Shown here: positions 1 to 6,505 of the stretch, piece by piece
Numbering within the stretch: position 1 is the first letter of the stretch
Layout: every line of letters begins with the position of its first letter
Notes under the pieces: generated by a model
The model's database searches: none
What the model was told of the DNA's origin: nothing
Seen by the model: only the letters and a program-made list of their open reading frames with translations
Translations under genes and position numbers: made by a program
Assembly: GCA_033722375.1 (NCBI GenBank)
Contig: JAWVZB010000092.1
Span: 1 to 12,388, forward strand
From: JAWVZB01 sp033722375
GTDB lineage: Bacteria; Actinomycetota; Nitriliruptoria; Nitriliruptorales; Nitriliruptoraceae
Direction: 5' to 3'
DNA length: 12,388 nucleotides

Positions 1-1
1 C

Positions 2-358
2 TGTCCCCGCCCGCTCGACTGGCACGGCGAGTCGGTGCCGATCCCCTACAACCACGCGAACCTCGACTCCGAGGAGATGATCTACTACGTCCACGGTGAG
101 TTCAGCTCGCGGAAGGGCATCGACGTCGGTTCGATCACCCTCCACCCGTCGGGGGTGCCACACGGCCCCCAGCCCGGCCTGGCCGAGAAGAGTCTCGGCG
201 CCGAGCGCACCGACGAGCTCGCCGTGATGGTCGACACCTTCCGGCCCATGCGCTACACCAACTTCGCGCGGGCGCTGTCCGACGAGGACTACCGCTACAG
301 CTGGTACGAGCCACCCGAGGACGCCGACGGGGACGGCTCGACCCCCAGCATCCCCTGA
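2..358 (+). CDS. hmgA: Homogentisate 1,2-dioxygenase, C-terminal fragment (5' end outside window)
   Basis: Opens the aromatic ring of homogentisate to maleylacetoacetate in tyrosine/phenylalanine catabolism, in the cytosol. The frame is open from base 2, so the gene enters from the left and only the last 118 residues are seen; the in-frame GTG at 35 is internal. The fragment carries the whole iron site of the family: YNHAN (H18 of the fragment), SEEM (E24, six residues on, the same H-x5-E spacing as human HGD H335/E341) and PHGP (H54, matching H371). The stretch TLHPSGVPHGPQPG and the later ELAVMVDTFRP are typical of the actinobacterial branch. The stop is TGA at 356-358. The last 15 or so residues are acidic and low-complexity. 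Family assignment is firm; symbol by homology. Confidence 0.9.
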   Translation, partial: CPRPLDWHGESVPIPYNHANLDSEEMIYYVHGEFSSRKGIDVGSITLHPSGVPHGPQPGLAEKSLGAERTDELAVMVDTFRPMRYTNFARALSDEDYRYSWYEPPEDADGDGSTPSIP

Positions 359-361
359 GGC

Positions 362-391
362 GAGCTGTCACCGCCGGTCGTGTGTCAGCTC
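362..391. terminator. Possible weak bidirectional hairpin between convergent genes
   Basis: GAGCTG (362-367) and CAGCTC (386-391) form a 6-bp inverted repeat around an 18-nt loop, exactly between the stop of the dioxygenase and the stop of the convergent sensor kinase. No U-tract follows on either strand, so this is only a candidate. Confidence 0.25.
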
Positions 392-1746
392 CGCCCCACC
401 GATGACGCTTCCTGCGCCGGTGGCAAGCTCAGGCGGAACACCGCGCCGCCGTCGGGAGCGTTGTGAGCCTCGACGCTCCCGTCGTGCGACTCGGCGATCT
501 GCTTGACGATGGCGAGGCCCAGCCCGGACCCGGGGGCGCCCCGGGCGGACGGGGCGCGGTAGAAGCGATCGAAGATCCGCGACGGGTCGTCGGGGTCGAG
601 CCCGGGACCGTGATCGCGGACCACGACCGCCCCGTCCCGCACCGACACCTCGATCGCTCCGCCGTCGCCGTACTTGCAGGCGTTGTCGAGCAGGTTCGTG
701 ACCGCGCGTTCGAGGCGGTCCTCCTCGCCCCGCACCACCGTGGGTTCGGACTCCACGTCGATGGTCACGTCCCGGTACCGCGAGGCGACCCGCCCCACCA
801 CGTCTCCGACCAGCTCGTCGAGCCGCACCTCGGTCGGGGCGCGGACCGGAACATCACCGCGCGCGAGCTCGACCAGACCGGCAACGAGCGCCCCGAACTC
901 GTCCAGTTGGGCCGTGACGTCCCGCACCAGTCGGGAGCGGTCGTCCGGGTCGAGCTCGTCCTCACGCTGGAGCACCTCGATGTTGGTCCGGAGACTGGTC
1001 AACGGGGTGCGGAGCTCGTGTGAGGCGTCGGCGACCAGCTGCTGCTGCGACCGGCGGGCGTCCTCGAGGTTCGCGAGCATGAGGTTGAACGTCTCGGCGA
1101 GGCGGGCGAGCTCGTCGTCGCCGCTCACTTCGATGCGGTGGCTCAGGTCGTGCGTGTCGGCCACGGTCTCCGCCGCGGCGGTCAGCCGCTGGACGGGGCG
1201 CACCGCCCGTCTCGAGACCAGCGCGCCGCCCACTGCGGCGATGCCCGCACCGCCGAGGACCACGAACAGGAGTGCTCTGCGCAGGCGCCGCAGCGACTCC
1301 GCGACGTCCTCGATCGGACGCGCCACCTGGATCGCGACATCGGGAGCGACCGGGCGGGTGAACACTCGCACGTCGATGCCGTCGATCGTGACCGTCTCGA
1401 AGAACCGGTCCCCGCCGCGGGCGGCTGCGAGGGTGCGGTCGGTGACGGGCAGCCGCTCGTCGACGCCGGGGGCACCGAGGACGGTTCCGTCCGACCGGAC
1501 GAGCTGCACGAAGGCACCCGCCCCGCCGAGGAACCCCTGTACGATGCCGGGGCGCAGCCCCCGTTCCCGCAGCCGGTCGAGGAAGCGGGGGCCGAGCTCA
1601 CGGTCGGGGACCTGCTGCTCGAGCGCGCGGTCGACGTTGTGCTGGAGGGTGCGGGCGGCGGCGACGTAGGCGGCGACGGAGGCCAGCACCACGGCGACGA
1701 CGACGGCGAGCGCCACCGCGACCGCGACACGCGTCCGGTAGGTCAC
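385..1746 (-). CDS. Membrane sensor histidine kinase, MprB-like
   Basis: Senses an envelope signal and phosphorylates the response regulator encoded just upstream. The 453 residues show TM1 (about 7-31), an extracytoplasmic sensor region (about 32-156), TM2 (157-178), HAMP (about 177-231), HisKA with phosphoacceptor H243 in ASHELRTPLTSLRTN, and a HATPase_c domain with N-box N351-N355 (NLLDNA), G1 box DHGPGL (378-383), F box IFDRFYR and G2 box GSGLGLAIVKQ (406-416). All catalytic motifs are intact. The start is GTG at 1746-1744, overlapping the regulator stop as GTGA, so the two are translationally coupled. H-box and layout resemble mycobacterial MprB, which responds to envelope stress, but the sensor region is not diagnostic, so no symbol is given. 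The C-terminal tail after about 440 is short and non-conserved. Confidence 0.93.
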   Translation of the reverse strand: MTYRTRVAVAVALAVVVAVVLASVAAYVAAARTLQHNVDRALEQQVPDRELGPRFLDRLRERGLRPGIVQGFLGGAGAFVQLVRSDGTVLGAPGVDERLPVTDRTLAAARGGDRFFETVTIDGIDVRVFTRPVAPDVAIQVARPIEDVAESLRRLRRALLFVVLGGAGIAAVGGALVSRRAVRPVQRLTAAAETVADTHDLSHRIEVSGDDELARLAETFNLMLANLEDARRSQQQLVADASHELRTPLTSLRTNIEVLQREDELDPDDRSRLVRDVTAQLDEFGALVAGLVELARGDVPVRAPTEVRLDELVGDVVGRVASRYRDVTIDVESEPTVVRGEEDRLERAVTNLLDNACKYGDGGAIEVSVRDGAVVVRDHGPGLDPDDPSRIFDRFYRAPSARGAPGSGLGLAIVKQIAESHDGSVEAHNAPDGGAVFRLSLPPAQEASSVGRS

Positions 1747-2417
1747 GACGACCGCAGCACGTAGCCGACACCGCGGACGGTGTGGATCAGACGTGGCTCG
1801 CCGAGCTTGCGACGCAGGTAGCCGACGTACACCTCGAGCGCGTTGGACGAGGTCTCGGTATCGAAGCCCCAGACACGGTCGAGGATCAGGTCCCGCTCCA
1901 GCACCTGGCCGGGGTGTCGGAGGAACAGCTCGAGGAGGAGGAACTCGGTGCGGGTGAGGTGGATCGACTCGCCACCACGGGTCGCGGTCATCCCGGCGAC
2001 GTCGAGCGTGAGGTCCTCGAACTCGAGCGAGTCCTGGTCACCGGCATCGTCATCGCTGACGGTGCGTCGGAGCAGCGCACGGAGGCGCGCCACGAGCTCC
2101 TCCAGCGCGAACGGCTTGACGAGGTAGTCGTCCGCTCCGACCTCGAGGCCCTCGACCCGGTCCTCCACTGCGTCCCTGGCCGTGAGCATGAGGATCGGCG
2201 TGTCGTCGCCGTCCTGCCGGAGGCGTCGCGTCACGGCGAACCCATCCAGTCCCGGCATCATGACGTCGAGGACGATCGCGTCGGGGGCGCCCTCCTCGAC
2301 CGCCTGCAGCGCGTCGAGGCCGTGCTCGGCCAGGGACACGTCGTAGCCGTGCAGCCGCAGCGCGCGGTCCAGGGATTCCCGGACCGCGCGATCGTCATCG
2401 ACCACGAGCACGTGCAT
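1743..2417 (-). CDS. OmpR/PhoB-family response regulator, MprA-like
   Basis: DNA-binding partner of the adjacent sensor kinase. From ATG at 2417 the protein has 224 residues: a receiver domain with acidic pair D7/D8, phosphoacceptor D51 in LDVMMPGLDGF, T79 and K101 (KPF), then a linker and a winged-helix Trans_reg_C domain (about 130-224) ending in HTVRGVGYVLRSS. The frame stays open to a GTG at 2459, but the added 14 residues would precede MHVLVVDDD, the normal first strand of a receiver domain, so the ATG is preferred. The gene overlaps the kinase by 4 bp. Regulators of this family bind direct repeats about 11 bp apart; such an array lies at 3052-3090, in front of the secreted-protein gene upstream. 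No obvious -10 is seen in 2418-2460. Confidence 0.93.
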   Translation of the reverse strand: MHVLVVDDDRAVRESLDRALRLHGYDVSLAEHGLDALQAVEEGAPDAIVLDVMMPGLDGFAVTRRLRQDGDDTPILMLTARDAVEDRVEGLEVGADDYLVKPFALEELVARLRALLRRTVSDDDAGDQDSLEFEDLTLDVAGMTATRGGESIHLTRTEFLLLELFLRHPGQVLERDLILDRVWGFDTETSSNALEVYVGYLRRKLGEPRLIHTVRGVGYVLRSS

Positions 2418-2459
2418 GGCGTTCAGTCTGCCGGATGGGACGGGTCCAGCGAGCGACAC

Positions 2460-2493
2460 CGAGCGCGCTCCCGGGTCAGCCGGGGCGCGCTCG
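2460..2493 (-). terminator. Hairpin terminator after the secreted-protein gene
   Basis: CGAGCGCGC (2460-2468) pairs with GCGCGCTCG (2485-2493). After a bulged T at 2469, CCCGG (2470-2474) pairs with CCGGG (2480-2484), leaving a 5-nt loop. It begins 12 bp past the stop of the secreted-protein gene and lies before the regulator start, so the regulator/kinase pair probably has its own transcript or depends on readthrough. There is no U-tract, as is usual for high-GC actinobacterial terminators. Confidence 0.55.
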
Positions 2494-2504
2494 GGCGGAG
2501 CCGC

Positions 2505-2999
2505 TCAGGCGTCGTTGGGTTCGACCGGGGGTGTGCCGTCGAACGGTCCGCCGCCGAAGAACCCCCGCGGCCCGTGGGGGCCGCGACGACGGTGGCGAAG
2601 ACCGTCGAAGGGGAACTCGCCGTTCTCGACCCGTTCGCGGAGCGCCGCGGCCTCCTCTTCGGTGATCCGGCCGTTCTCCACCGCCCGGTCGATGCGCTCG
2701 AGCAGCCGTTCCTCTCGCTCCTCACGGCGCGCTTCGAACTCGTAGGCGAACTCCTCCTGGATGCGCTCACGCGTTGCCTCGTGGGCCGCTTCGAGCTCCT
2801 CGACCGTGACGCCGAGCTCCTCGGCCAGGATCTCCTTGGCGCGCTCCTTGATCTCGGCTCGCAGCCCGTCCCGGTCGGGCGTCTCGGACTGCTCGGCGGG
2901 GGGGTCGTCGGCGTCCTGTGCGATCGCGGGGACGGCGAGCGCCCCGACACCGAGCGCGGTGACGGTGGTGAGGGCGAGCCAGGTGCGTCGGATCTTCAT
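2505..2999 (-). CDS. Secreted charged helical protein, likely target of the adjacent two-component system
   Basis: The 164 residues begin with a clear signal peptide: MKIRR, a hydrophobic core to about residue 22, and an Ala-X-Ala type cleavage site near AIA|Q (27/28). The mature part is rich in Glu and Arg and mostly helical (about 45-128), containing GRITEEEAAALRERVENG (110-127). This motif is reminiscent of small secreted proteins with a G-[KR]-[IL]-T-x-E-x-A repeat, such as the DUF2680/YckD type, but membership is not proven. The tail (131-164) is Gly/Pro/Phe-rich with an RHRRRG cluster. Start is ATG at 2999 with AAGGAG (3005-3010) seven bases upstream. Four 11-bp-spaced repeats lie upstream and the regulator gene follows, so regulation by that system is likely. 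A chaperone-like or feedback role similar to CpxP/Spy is possible but inferred only. Confidence 0.8.
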   Translation of the reverse strand: MKIRRTWLALTTVTALGVGALAVPAIAQDADDPPAEQSETPDRDGLRAEIKERAKEILAEELGVTVEELEAAHEATRERIQEEFAYEFEARREEREERLLERIDRAVENGRITEEEAAALRERVENGEFPFDGLRHRRRGPHGPRGFFGGGPFDGTPPVEPNDA

Positions 3000-3051
3000 C
3001 GGTGCTCCTTCTGGGGTGGGGGCCTGACGTCGTGAACGGTGCCGGACCCGT

Positions 3052-3090
3052 CTGAGAGCACACTGAGAACAGCCTGAGAACGAACTGAGC
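3052..3090 (-). promoter_or_regulatory. Four-copy 11-bp-period direct repeat, candidate response-regulator operator
   Basis: On the + strand CTGAGAG, CTGAGAAC, CTGAGAAC and CTGAGC begin at 3052, 3063, 3074 and 3085, exactly one helical turn (11 bp) apart. On the - strand these read as TCTCAG/TTCTCAG elements, 53-91 bp upstream of the secreted-protein ATG. Tandem half-sites at 10-11 bp are the usual binding layout of OmpR/PhoB-family regulators, and such a regulator is encoded nearby. No TAnnnT -10 is visible between the array and the gene, which fits an activator-dependent promoter. Confidence 0.6.
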
Positions 3091-3102
3091 GCGTCCGACG
3101 AT

Positions 3103-3921
3103 TCACTTCAGGAGCAGCAGCTCCAACCTGCGGCGCGCGACGGCGATGCCGAGGACGCCGAGGAGCACCAGCACGCCGACGTGGGCGACCAGGCTCACAT
3201 CGAACGCCCCCAGGGTCAGGGCCCGGATCAGCTCCACCCCGTGGTAGAGCGGGCTCACCAGGGTGAGTCGCTGGATCGCCACGGGGTAGACCTCGAGCGG
3301 GTAGAAGGTCGCGGAGAAGAGGAACAGCGGCAGCGTGACGAGCTGCACGAGGTCGAAGTCCTGCCAGCTCCGCATGAACGACGTGGCCGCGAACCCGACG
3401 GCCCCGAACGCGAAGCCGATCAACAGCGCCGCCGGCACCACCAGCACCGCCCAGACCGAGTCGACCAGCCCGAAGACCAGCATGACGACGAGGAAGCCGG
3501 TCGCGTACAGGCCGCCTCTGATCTGGATCCATGCGAGCTCCCCGAAGGCGATGTCACGGGTCTCGAGCGGGGTCGCGAGCATCGCCTCGTAGGTGTTGCC
3601 GAACTTGAGCTTGAAGAAGAGGTTGAACGTGGATTCGAACACCGCGCCGTTCATCGCCGAGGCGGCGAGCAGGGCCGGAGCCACGTAGGCGTCGTACGGC
3701 ACGGGTGTGCCGGCGGGCCCGCTGACGTCACCGACGAGGCGGCCCAGTCCGATCCCGATGGCGAAGAGGTAGAAGACCGGCTCGAAGAAACCCGAGAAGA
3801 CGATCATCCACCCGCGGCGGTAGACGAGCAGGTTGCGCTCGAACACGTAGCCCGCGCGGCCGACCCGCCGGAGGCCGGTCGGGGCGATCCTCGTGAGGAG
3901 GGTCCCGGAGGTCTGGGTCAT
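3103..3921 (-). CDS. ABC-2 type exporter permease, DrrB/NodJ-like (second permease of the operon)
   Basis: Membrane subunit of the exporter; 272 residues from ATG 3921-3919. The start overlaps the preceding permease stop as ATGA (4 bp), which sets it. About six hydrophobic segments are seen: 39-60, 79-95, 130-150, 156-180, 190-207 and 245-262. The family-typical cytoplasmic stretch after TM2, GNTYEAMLATPLETRDIAFGE (from about 108), would contact the ATPase. The C-terminus ends in a basic-hydrophobic ARRRLELLLLK. A conserved LPLFLFSATFYPLEVYP (197-213) and SPLYHGVELIRA (223-234) match the ABC2_membrane family (daunorubicin resistance, lipo-oligosaccharide export). The substrate cannot be read from sequence. 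It is the last gene of the operon, and the regulatory repeats begin just beyond its stop. Confidence 0.9.
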   Translation of the reverse strand: MTQTSGTLLTRIAPTGLRRVGRAGYVFERNLLVYRRGWMIVFSGFFEPVFYLFAIGIGLGRLVGDVSGPAGTPVPYDAYVAPALLAASAMNGAVFESTFNLFFKLKFGNTYEAMLATPLETRDIAFGELAWIQIRGGLYATGFLVVMLVFGLVDSVWAVLVVPAALLIGFAFGAVGFAATSFMRSWQDFDLVQLVTLPLFLFSATFYPLEVYPVAIQRLTLVSPLYHGVELIRALTLGAFDVSLVAHVGVLVLLGVLGIAVARRRLELLLLK

Positions 3922-4697
3922 GTGACGAGCCTCCGGTGCAGGTTGCGACGGGCCAGGAACAGTCCCGCGACGCTGAGCACCAGCAGGTAGCCCGTGTGCA
4001 CCGGCCAGCCGTGCGCCGTTGGCACCCCGAGCGCCGCCGCGCGGCAGAGTTCGACACCGTGCCACAGGGGCGTGGCGACCGCGACGGGCTCCAGCCAGTC
4101 CGGGAGTTGGTCGATCGGGAAGAACGTCCCGGAGAACAGGAACAGCGGGACGATGCCGAACCGGTACAGCGAGGACAACCCGGTCTCGCTCTCGAGCGTC
4201 GCGGTGAACGCCATGATGAGCCCCCCGAACGCGAGCCCGGTGAGGACGCCGGGCCCGACCGAGGCGAGCGCACCCGTCGCGGACGAGGCACCGAACAACG
4301 TCATCACGACCGCGTACGCCCCGGTCACCATGAACAGCCGGATCGTGACCCACCCGAGGTGGCCGGTGGCGATGTCGACGGCACGGACCGGCGTGGCCAG
4401 GACCGCGTGATAGGTCTTCCGCCAGCGGATCCCCGCCATGACCTTCCACGACGACTCGCCGGCGCCGGTCATCATCCCCTGGACCGCGACCAGGGCCGGC
4501 GCCAGGAACGCGAGGTAGGAGTCACCCGGCAGCTCGCCCCCTCGAGCGCCCTGATCGACCAGCGTTCCGAGCCCGAGCCCCATGGCCAGCAGGTACAGGA
4601 CGGGAGAGACGAACGACGTGAACACGCTCCCCCGCCAGACGTGGCGGTAGGTACGGGCCTCTGCCTCGACGACGCGCAGTGCGTGGTGGGCCGACAT
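3918..4697 (-). CDS. ABC-2 type exporter permease (first permease of the operon)
   Basis: 259-residue membrane subunit with about six hydrophobic segments (28-47, 62-78, 115-135, 148-166, 180-195, 234-249). It has the same family signatures as the next gene, KTYHAVLATPVRAVDIATGH (94-113), FLFSGTFFPIDQLP (186-199) and TPLWHGVELCRAAALG (209-224), yet differs widely elsewhere. The pair is therefore likely to act as a heterodimer rather than as recent duplicates. The start ATG 4697-4695 shares one base with the ATPase stop (TGATG), and its own stop overlaps the next start by 4 bp. A longer open frame extends to 5099 but runs antisense-like through the ATPase and is not coding. Confidence 0.9.
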   Translation of the reverse strand: MSAHHALRVVEAEARTYRHVWRGSVFTSFVSPVLYLLAMGLGLGTLVDQGARGGELPGDSYLAFLAPALVAVQGMMTGAGESSWKVMAGIRWRKTYHAVLATPVRAVDIATGHLGWVTIRLFMVTGAYAVVMTLFGASSATGALASVGPGVLTGLAFGGLIMAFTATLESETGLSSLYRFGIVPLFLFSGTFFPIDQLPDWLEPVAVATPLWHGVELCRAAALGVPTAHGWPVHTGYLLVLSVAGLFLARRNLHRRLVT

Positions 4698-5623
4698 CAG
4701 TCGACGAGGGTCCGGCCGGTGAGATGCAGGAACACGTCCTCCAAGGTTGCTCGCCGCACCACCGTGGTCTGGGGCGTCACGTCCCTGGCCGAGACCAGCT
4801 CGGAGGTGTCGTCCGCGTCTTCGGTGTAGATCAGGATCCGGTCCGGGAGCACCTCGACCCGTTCCCCGAGGTCCTCGACCTTCTCGACCGCCGCTTCCTG
4901 GGCCCCGACCGCGAACCGCAGCTCGACGACCTCCCGGGTCGAGTGGCGACGGATCAGCTCGAGCGGTGACCCCTCGGCGACGATCCTGCCCCGGTCCATG
5001 ATGACGAGCCGATCGCACAGCTGCTCGGCCTCGTCCATGTAATGGGTGGTGAGGATGAGGGTGGCACCCTGCTGCTTGAGCCGGTAGAGGCGGTCCCACA
5101 GCAGGTGCCTGGCCTGGGGGTCCAGACCGGTCGTCGGCTCGTCGAGCAGGAGCAGCTCGGGTTCGTTGATCAGTCCTCGAGCGATCGTGAGCCGTCGCTT
5201 CATACCCCCGGACAGGGGATCGACCTTGGAGCCACGGCGCTCCTCGAGCTGGACGAACGCGAGCAGTTCGTCGATGCGCTCACGGATCACGGACGGAGGC
5301 AGGTCGAAGTAGCGGCCGTAGATGTACAGGTTCTCCTCGACGGTGAGCTCGGTGTCGAGCGTGTCCTCCTGGGGCACCACCCCGAGGCGTCGCCGGATCT
5401 CGACACCCTGCTCCTCGGGGTCCATGCCGAGCACCTGCAGCTCACCATCGGTGACCGGTGACACCGCCCCGATCATGCGCATGGTCGAGCTCTTCCCAGC
5501 ACCGTTGGGCCCGAGGAAGCCGAACGATTCACCACGCTCGACCGTGAAGTCGATCGCATCGACGGCGGTGAAGTCACCGAACCGTTTGGTGAGGTCGCGT
5601 GCCTCGACGAGTGCTGGAGCCAT
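4697..5623 (-). CDS. ABC exporter ATPase, DrrA/NodI-like
   Basis: Powers the two-permease exporter. The 308 residues include Walker A GPNGAGKSS (38-46), Q-loop Q85 in VVPQED, signature LSGGMKRR (137-144), Walker B LLLLDEP (157-163), D-loop GLDPQ and switch H194 in TTHYMDEAEQLCDR. The C-terminal part (about 225-308) is the extra domain seen in DrrA/NodI-type ATPases, ending in ATLEDVFLHLTGR. All catalytic residues are intact. The start is ATG 5623-5621. No SD precedes it, but TAGCGT (5633-5638 on the - strand) sits nine bases upstream, which suggests a leaderless or nearly leaderless mRNA. It is the first gene of a three-gene operon. The cargo is unknown; drugs, lipids or glycolipids are typical for the family. 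Confidence 0.93.
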   Translation of the reverse strand: MAPALVEARDLTKRFGDFTAVDAIDFTVERGESFGFLGPNGAGKSSTMRMIGAVSPVTDGELQVLGMDPEEQGVEIRRRLGVVPQEDTLDTELTVEENLYIYGRYFDLPPSVIRERIDELLAFVQLEERRGSKVDPLSGGMKRRLTIARGLINEPELLLLDEPTTGLDPQARHLLWDRLYRLKQQGATLILTTHYMDEAEQLCDRLVIMDRGRIVAEGSPLELIRRHSTREVVELRFAVGAQEAAVEKVEDLGERVEVLPDRILIYTEDADDTSELVSARDVTPQTTVVRRATLEDVFLHLTGRTLVD

Positions 5624-5632
5624 GACCGGCCG

Positions 5633-5638
5633 ACGCTA
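5633..5638 (-). promoter_or_regulatory. Candidate -10 element of the ABC exporter operon
   Basis: TAGCGT on the - strand fits the actinobacterial TAnnnT -10 and ends ten bases before the first base of the ATPase ATG (nine bases lie between), so transcription would start at or just before the start codon. No TTGACA-like -35 is seen; the -35 zone falls in the preceding hairpin. Confidence 0.35.
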
Positions 5639-5649
5639 CCAGCAACGAA

Positions 5650-5673
5650 CGCCCGGGCACGGGTGCCCGGGCG
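5650..5673 (-). terminator. Strong hairpin terminator after the four-TM protein gene
   Basis: CGCCCGGGCAC (5650-5660) and GTGCCCGGGCG (5663-5673) form an 11-bp perfect inverted repeat with only GG between, so the real loop would be 4 nt or more. On the - strand it lies 20 bp after the stop of the four-TM gene and is followed by TTCGTTGCTGG, a weak T-tract. It separates that gene from the exporter operon. Confidence 0.75.
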
Positions 5674-5692
5674 CTGTCGGGATCCAAAACAG

Positions 5693-6313
5693 TCAGGACA
5701 CGAGCTCGCGCTGGCGATCCTCACGGTGGTCAACGGCGGTGTGCTCGACGTCAGCGTCTTGCGACTCGTCATCGTGCGCCGCGTCGTCGCGCGCCGCGTC
5801 GTCGTCCATCTCACGGCGCAGCGTCTCGCGTGCGGTCTCCCGCTTGGCGTGGTCCCGGGCGCCGGTGATGGTCTCCTCCTTGTGGAGGTGCCAGCGACGA
5901 GCCCACGTGCTGATCCCGATGCCGTACCCGGCGAACGCGGTCAGCAGGAAACCGGGAGCCACGTGGTAGAGCAGCGTGGCCAGCGTGGAGTCAGCCGAGA
6001 GCGTGACGGTCTCGATCTGCAGGTACTCGCTGAACAGCGGACCGACGAGCAACCACAGACCGCCCGCCAGGACCAAGAAGGCCCCGAACTTCGCGAGCCG
6101 GGCGTACCGCGGCAGCAGCATGAAGAGACCACCCAACGCGGCAGCACCGGCGGGGATCACGTAGAGCGCCCAGTTGCGGGCGGTCCACTGGTAGGCCTCG
6201 GTGTCGCCGAAGCCGAGATCCAGGGTCGGTCCCCAGAACGCGATCGTGCCGGCGAAGGCAGCGACGAGGATGATGGCAAGAGCGGTCAGACGGTGGCGGG
6301 TCGGTGTGAACAT
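5693..6313 (-). CDS. Four-TM membrane protein with charged cytoplasmic tail, function unknown
   Basis: 206 residues from ATG 6313. Hydrophobic segments at about 8-28, 48-67, 75-92 and 115-135 suggest four TM helices with both ends inside. WARRWHLHKEET (137-148) follows the last helix, and the C-terminal third (about 143-206) is highly charged and low in complexity. It includes DDAAR/DDAAH, encoded by a 15-bp near-perfect DNA repeat (units starting at 5776 and 5791). The frame continues to a GTG at 6322, but GGAGGT (6326-6321) would then overlap the start; it sits seven bases before the ATG, which decides the start. I do not recognise a family. It is divergent from the lipoprotein gene. Confidence 0.75.
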   Translation of the reverse strand: MFTPTRHRLTALAIILVAAFAGTIAFWGPTLDLGFGDTEAYQWTARNWALYVIPAGAAALGGLFMLLPRYARLAKFGAFLVLAGGLWLLVGPLFSEYLQIETVTLSADSTLATLLYHVAPGFLLTAFAGYGIGISTWARRWHLHKEETITGARDHAKRETARETLRREMDDDAARDDAAHDDESQDADVEHTAVDHREDRQRELVS

Positions 6314-6320
6314 GGGCGTC

Positions 6321-6326
6321 ACCTCC
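6321..6326 (-). promoter_or_regulatory. Ribosome binding site that fixes the four-TM gene start
   Basis: GGAGGT on the - strand, seven bases (GACGCCC) before ATG 6313. It overlaps the alternative GTG at 6322, which rules out that longer start. Confidence 0.7.
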
Positions 6327-6334
6327 AGGACAGC

Positions 6335-6340
6335 ACGCTA
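6335..6340 (-). promoter_or_regulatory. Candidate -10 element of the four-TM gene
   Basis: TAGCGT on the - strand, the same hexamer as before the exporter operon, 8 bases ahead of the SD site. No matching -35 is visible. Confidence 0.3.
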
Positions 6341-6453
6341 CGACCCCGTTCCGAGGCCGCTCCGCGACGTCCCCACACGTTCTGGGGGGGCTCTCCGGGC
6401 GTTGGACGGTCGTCCGGGTTCGGGGAGTTGTGCAACCGGGACGGCAGGGACGA

Positions 6454-6487
6454 CGTCGAACTCCTCGACGCGGACCGAGCGGTCCGC
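6454..6487 (+). promoter_or_regulatory. Two adjacent inverted repeats in the lipoprotein leader
   Basis: CGTCGA/TCGACG (6454-6459 with 6465-6470, 5-nt loop) is followed by the 18-bp perfect palindrome GCGGACCGAGCGGTCCGC (6470-6487). They share base 6470. The palindrome ends three bases before the AGGAG site of the lipoprotein gene. It could be an operator for a dimeric regulator or an RNA structure affecting the SD; neither is shown. Confidence 0.35.
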
Positions 6488-6505
6488 ACCAGGAGAAGAA
6501 CAACG

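Noticed and set aside
2418..2459. Earlier GTG start (2459) for the response regulator
   Set aside because: It would add 14 residues ahead of the conserved first strand of the receiver domain.
1782..3035. Plus-strand 417-residue open frame opposite regulator and secreted-protein genes
   Set aside because: Composition is a mirror of the real coding strand, it has no recognisable domain and it crosses the operator array.
3922..4449. N-terminal extension of the second permease (open frame to 4449)
   Set aside because: The extension is His/Arg/Gly-rich, antisense-like, and overlaps the first permease; the ATGA overlap and the hydrophobic profile support the start at 3921.
5776..5803. 15-bp near-perfect DNA repeat in the four-TM gene
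   Set aside because: It encodes the low-complexity DDAAR/DDAAH tail and is explained by coding bias; too short to be a mobile or CRISPR-like repeat.
6402..6430. TTGGAC with a GAGTTG 17 bases on, as a promoter for the lipoprotein
   Set aside because: The downstream hexamer lacks the TA...T form, so it is not better than chance in this GC context.
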